Assembly (NCBI GenBank): GCA_947178245.1
Contig: CAMWXO010000061.1
Span: 1-8,066, forward strand
Direction: 5' to 3'
Origin: an uncultured Porphyromonadaceae bacterium
GTDB lineage: Bacteria > Bacteroidota > Bacteroidia > Bacteroidales > Muribaculaceae
DNA length: 8,066 nucleotides
Shown here piece after piece: positions 7,294 through 8,066 of the stretch (the first letter of the stretch is position 1; each line of letters starts with the position of its first letter). The notes under the pieces are model-generated. The model searched no databases and was not told where the DNA came from. It worked only from the letters and a program-made list of their open reading frames with translations. Made by a program: the position numbers and the translations under genes.

Positions 7294-7427
7294 GGCGATG
7301 TAGGTAAATGTGGATGGTATTTCTTCCGGAGTGTCTACGTTATTAACGTTTTCTAGCACGGAAAGAGTGCGGGATAGCTTAAAAAAATTAAAAAATATAT
7401 CGCCACGAGAAAAATATTGACGATTAA

Positions 7428-7459
7428 TTTGGATAATCGGAAAAAAGTTATTAACTTTG
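7428..7459 (+). promoter_or_regulatory. Consensus Bacteroidetes promoter of the tRNA-Ser gene
   Basis: TTTG at 7428-7431, a 20-base spacer and TAACTTTG at 7452-7459 give an exact match to the TTTG-N19-21-TAnnTTTG promoter used by the primary sigma factor in Bacteroidetes. It sits 26 bases before the mature tRNA 5' end, so the transcript would start near 7465 with a short leader. It lies on the opposite strand to the open frame extending upstream of the DUF389 gene, which supports ATG 7293 as that gene's start. Confidence 0.88.
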
Positions 7460-7485
7460 CACCGCAATTGAGGGAAACCTCCAAA

Positions 7486-7572
7486 GGTGAGGTGGGTGAG
7501 TGGCTGAAACCACCAGTTTGCTAAACTGACGTAGGAGCAATCCTACCACGAGTTCGAATCTCGTCCTCACCG
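7486..7572 (+). tRNA. tRNA-Ser, anticodon GCU
   Basis: An 87-base class II tRNA gene. The acceptor stem GGTGAGG (7486-7492) pairs fully with CCTCACC (7565-7571), with G7572 as discriminator. The anticodon loop is TTGCTAA (7518-7524) with GCT at 7520-7522, reading AGC and AGU serine codons. The long variable arm typical of serine tRNAs is present: GTAGGA (7531-7536) pairs perfectly with TCCTAC (7541-7546) across a GCAA loop. The T arm is ACGAG-TTCGAAT-CTCGT (7548-7564). The 3' CCA is not encoded (CAA follows the discriminator), so it must be added after transcription. The outer anticodon-stem pair (C7513, A7529) is a mismatch in my folding. Confidence 0.96.
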
Positions 7573-7573
7573 C

Positions 7574-7605
7574 AAAGGCTGCTTTTTCAGAAAGCGGCCT
7601 TTTTT
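7574..7605 (+). terminator. Intrinsic terminator after tRNA-Ser
   Basis: AAGGCTGCTTT (7575-7585) pairs with AAAGCGGCCTT (7591-7601) through one G-U wobble around a 5-base loop, and the run TTTTT (7601-7605) follows. It begins two bases after the mature tRNA, giving a monocistronic transcript of roughly 140 bases. Confidence 0.88.
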
Positions 7606-7650
7606 ATTATCCCGAAGCATAACCACAGGCTAAATGTGCAGTAAGCATAA

Positions 7651-8001
7651 AAGCCCCGGAGGGGCTTCGACTATGTTGACCTTGATGTTGCTGCCCCGCA
7701 GAGGCGTAAAGGCAGGATGTCAGGTTTTAGGAAAAATGCGCCTCTCCGAGGCTAATGTCATAGGGCGCGTTGTCCACGGGCTGAAGCCCGTGGTTATTTC
7801 ACGAACATCAGCGCTCCGCGCTGCATACGACCCTCCGGCTTGATGGGATGTAGGGCTGCATCCTGATGCAGCCGCTGGCCGCGAGGGGCGGATGCTCCGG
7901 GGAGCAAGTTTAATTTAGAATTTGGAATTTAGAATGTAGACTTGCGATAGCACCTAATTATGCATTATGAATTGCTTTGAGGGCGGCGGCTCGGAGAGCC
8001 G
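7651..8001. repeat. Cluster of short intergenic hairpins (REP-like), several with TCC/GGA apex
   Basis: This gene-free stretch has at least seven perfect short palindromes plus an imperfect one. AAGCCCC-GGA-GGGGCTT is at 7651-7667. GCCCC-GCA-GAGGC at 7693-7705 has one mismatch. GCCTC-TCC-GAGGC is at 7740-7752, and CCACGGGCT-GA-AGCCCGTGG at 7774-7793. CAGCGC-TCC-GCGCTG is at 7809-7823, and a 9-bp stem with a CT centre at 7854-7873. TGCTCC-GG-GGAGCA is at 7893-7906, and CGGCTC-GGA-GAGCCG at 7987-8001. Arms differ between hairpins, but four have the same 3-base apex (TCC, or GGA on the other strand). They look like the mosaic palindromic repeats found between genes in many bacterial genomes, but I cannot name a family. 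Confidence 0.75.
7912..7973. repeat. Two patches of AT-rich 7-base tandem repeats
   Basis: The first patch reads AATTTAG, AATTTGG, AATTTAG, then AAT (7912-7935). The second reads ATTATGC, ATTATGA, then ATT (7957-7973). Both have an exact 7-base period but different units, and 21 bases separate them. They lie within the gene-free right end, just after most of the hairpins. Confidence 0.7.
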
Positions 8002-8053
8002 GGATCGATCTGCATGACACTAACCTGGGCATCTATATTCAGGAGCTATCGCA
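7943..8053. repeat. 9-bp inverted repeat bounding a 111-base segment, possible MITE-like element
   Basis: TGCGATAGC at 7943-7951 has its exact reverse complement GCTATCGCA at 8045-8053, extending to 11 of 12 bases if one mismatch is allowed (GGTGCTATCGCA on the minus strand of the left end, GGAGCTATCGCA at right). The enclosed segment holds the second heptamer patch and the CGGCTC-GGA-GAGCCG hairpin, and no gene. Target-site duplications are not evident. It could be a small non-autonomous element or chance. Confidence 0.35.
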
Positions 8054-8066
8054 CAATTACTGAAAG

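Larger units (their letters stand above)
7606..8066. other. Gene-free right end of the window
   Basis: I see no supportable coding sequence here on either strand. A 69-codon open frame at 7634-7843 (plus) runs straight through the hairpin series and its composition follows the palindromes, so I regard it as chance. The region's content is the hairpin cluster, heptamer repeats and inverted repeat listed separately. Any gene to the right begins beyond the window. Confidence 0.7.

Noticed and set aside
7294..7467. 58-residue N-terminal extension of the DUF389 protein (start at 7467)
   Set aside because: The extra residues have no family character, and the DNA carries the consensus promoter of the divergent tRNA gene. 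ATG 7293 gives the expected N-terminus.
7634..7843. A 69-codon plus-strand open frame that could be called a small hypothetical protein
   Set aside because: It runs through several short hairpins, its residues follow the palindromic DNA, and it lacks a recognisable domain or initiation context. It is better explained as an open frame by chance in repeat DNA.
7651..8001. CRISPR array
   Set aside because: The palindromes are not copies of one repeat, spacing is irregular and arms differ, so there is no repeat-spacer pattern and no cas gene.
7548..8066. Integration (att) site at the tRNA-Ser 3' end
   Set aside because: No second copy of the tRNA 3' end and no integrase are visible in the window, and an intact terminator follows the tRNA directly.

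Overview
The window looks like a chromosomal segment of a Bacteroidales bacterium of the gut or rumen type. I infer this from three things: the protein families (a CE15/GH106/secreted esterase run and a Bacteroidetes-style DUF389 membrane protein), promoters of the Bacteroidetes form TTTG-N20-TAnnTTTG, and starts that lack a clear Shine-Dalgarno sequence and instead follow A-rich leaders. Genus cannot be fixed; a Muribaculaceae- or Prevotella-like genome is my best guess.

Layout from left to right. Bases 1-327 are the 3' half of a KDPG/KHG aldolase gene (Entner-Doudoroff and uronate catabolism), closed by a strong intrinsic terminator at 359-394. A convergent minus-strand gene (422-997) encodes a flavin-reductase-like FMN-binding protein. 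A roughly 230-base divergent intergenic region follows, with a plausible promoter (1079-1110) and a leader rich in inverted repeats (1132-1186). It leads into a compact plus-strand cluster of three exported carbohydrate-active enzymes with 30-31 base gaps: a CE15 glucuronoyl-esterase-like protein (1230-2453), a GH106 alpha-L-rhamnosidase-like protein (2484-4907) and a BD-FAE-type alpha/beta hydrolase (4939-5859). Together they suggest attack on a plant polysaccharide carrying rhamnose, uronic acid and ester decorations. The upstream aldolase fits uronate use but is not clearly co-transcribed. No SusC/SusD pair or regulator is visible, so this may be a satellite or a fragment of a larger polysaccharide utilisation locus.

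A 14-bp perfect hairpin (5878-5915) separates this cluster from a convergent DUF389 membrane protein gene (5923-7293, minus). Head-to-head with it is a tRNA-Ser(GCU) gene (7486-7572) with a textbook promoter (7428-7459) and an intrinsic terminator (7574-7605).

The last 460 bases (7606-8066) hold no convincing gene. They contain a dense series of short perfect hairpins, several with the same TCC/GGA apex, two patches of AT-rich 7-base tandem repeats, and a 9-bp inverted repeat about 110 bases across. This repeat-rich tail is the least explained part of the window. I did not find a clearly new gene system; the best leads are the repeat tail, the structured leader of the CAZyme cluster and the enzyme combination itself.
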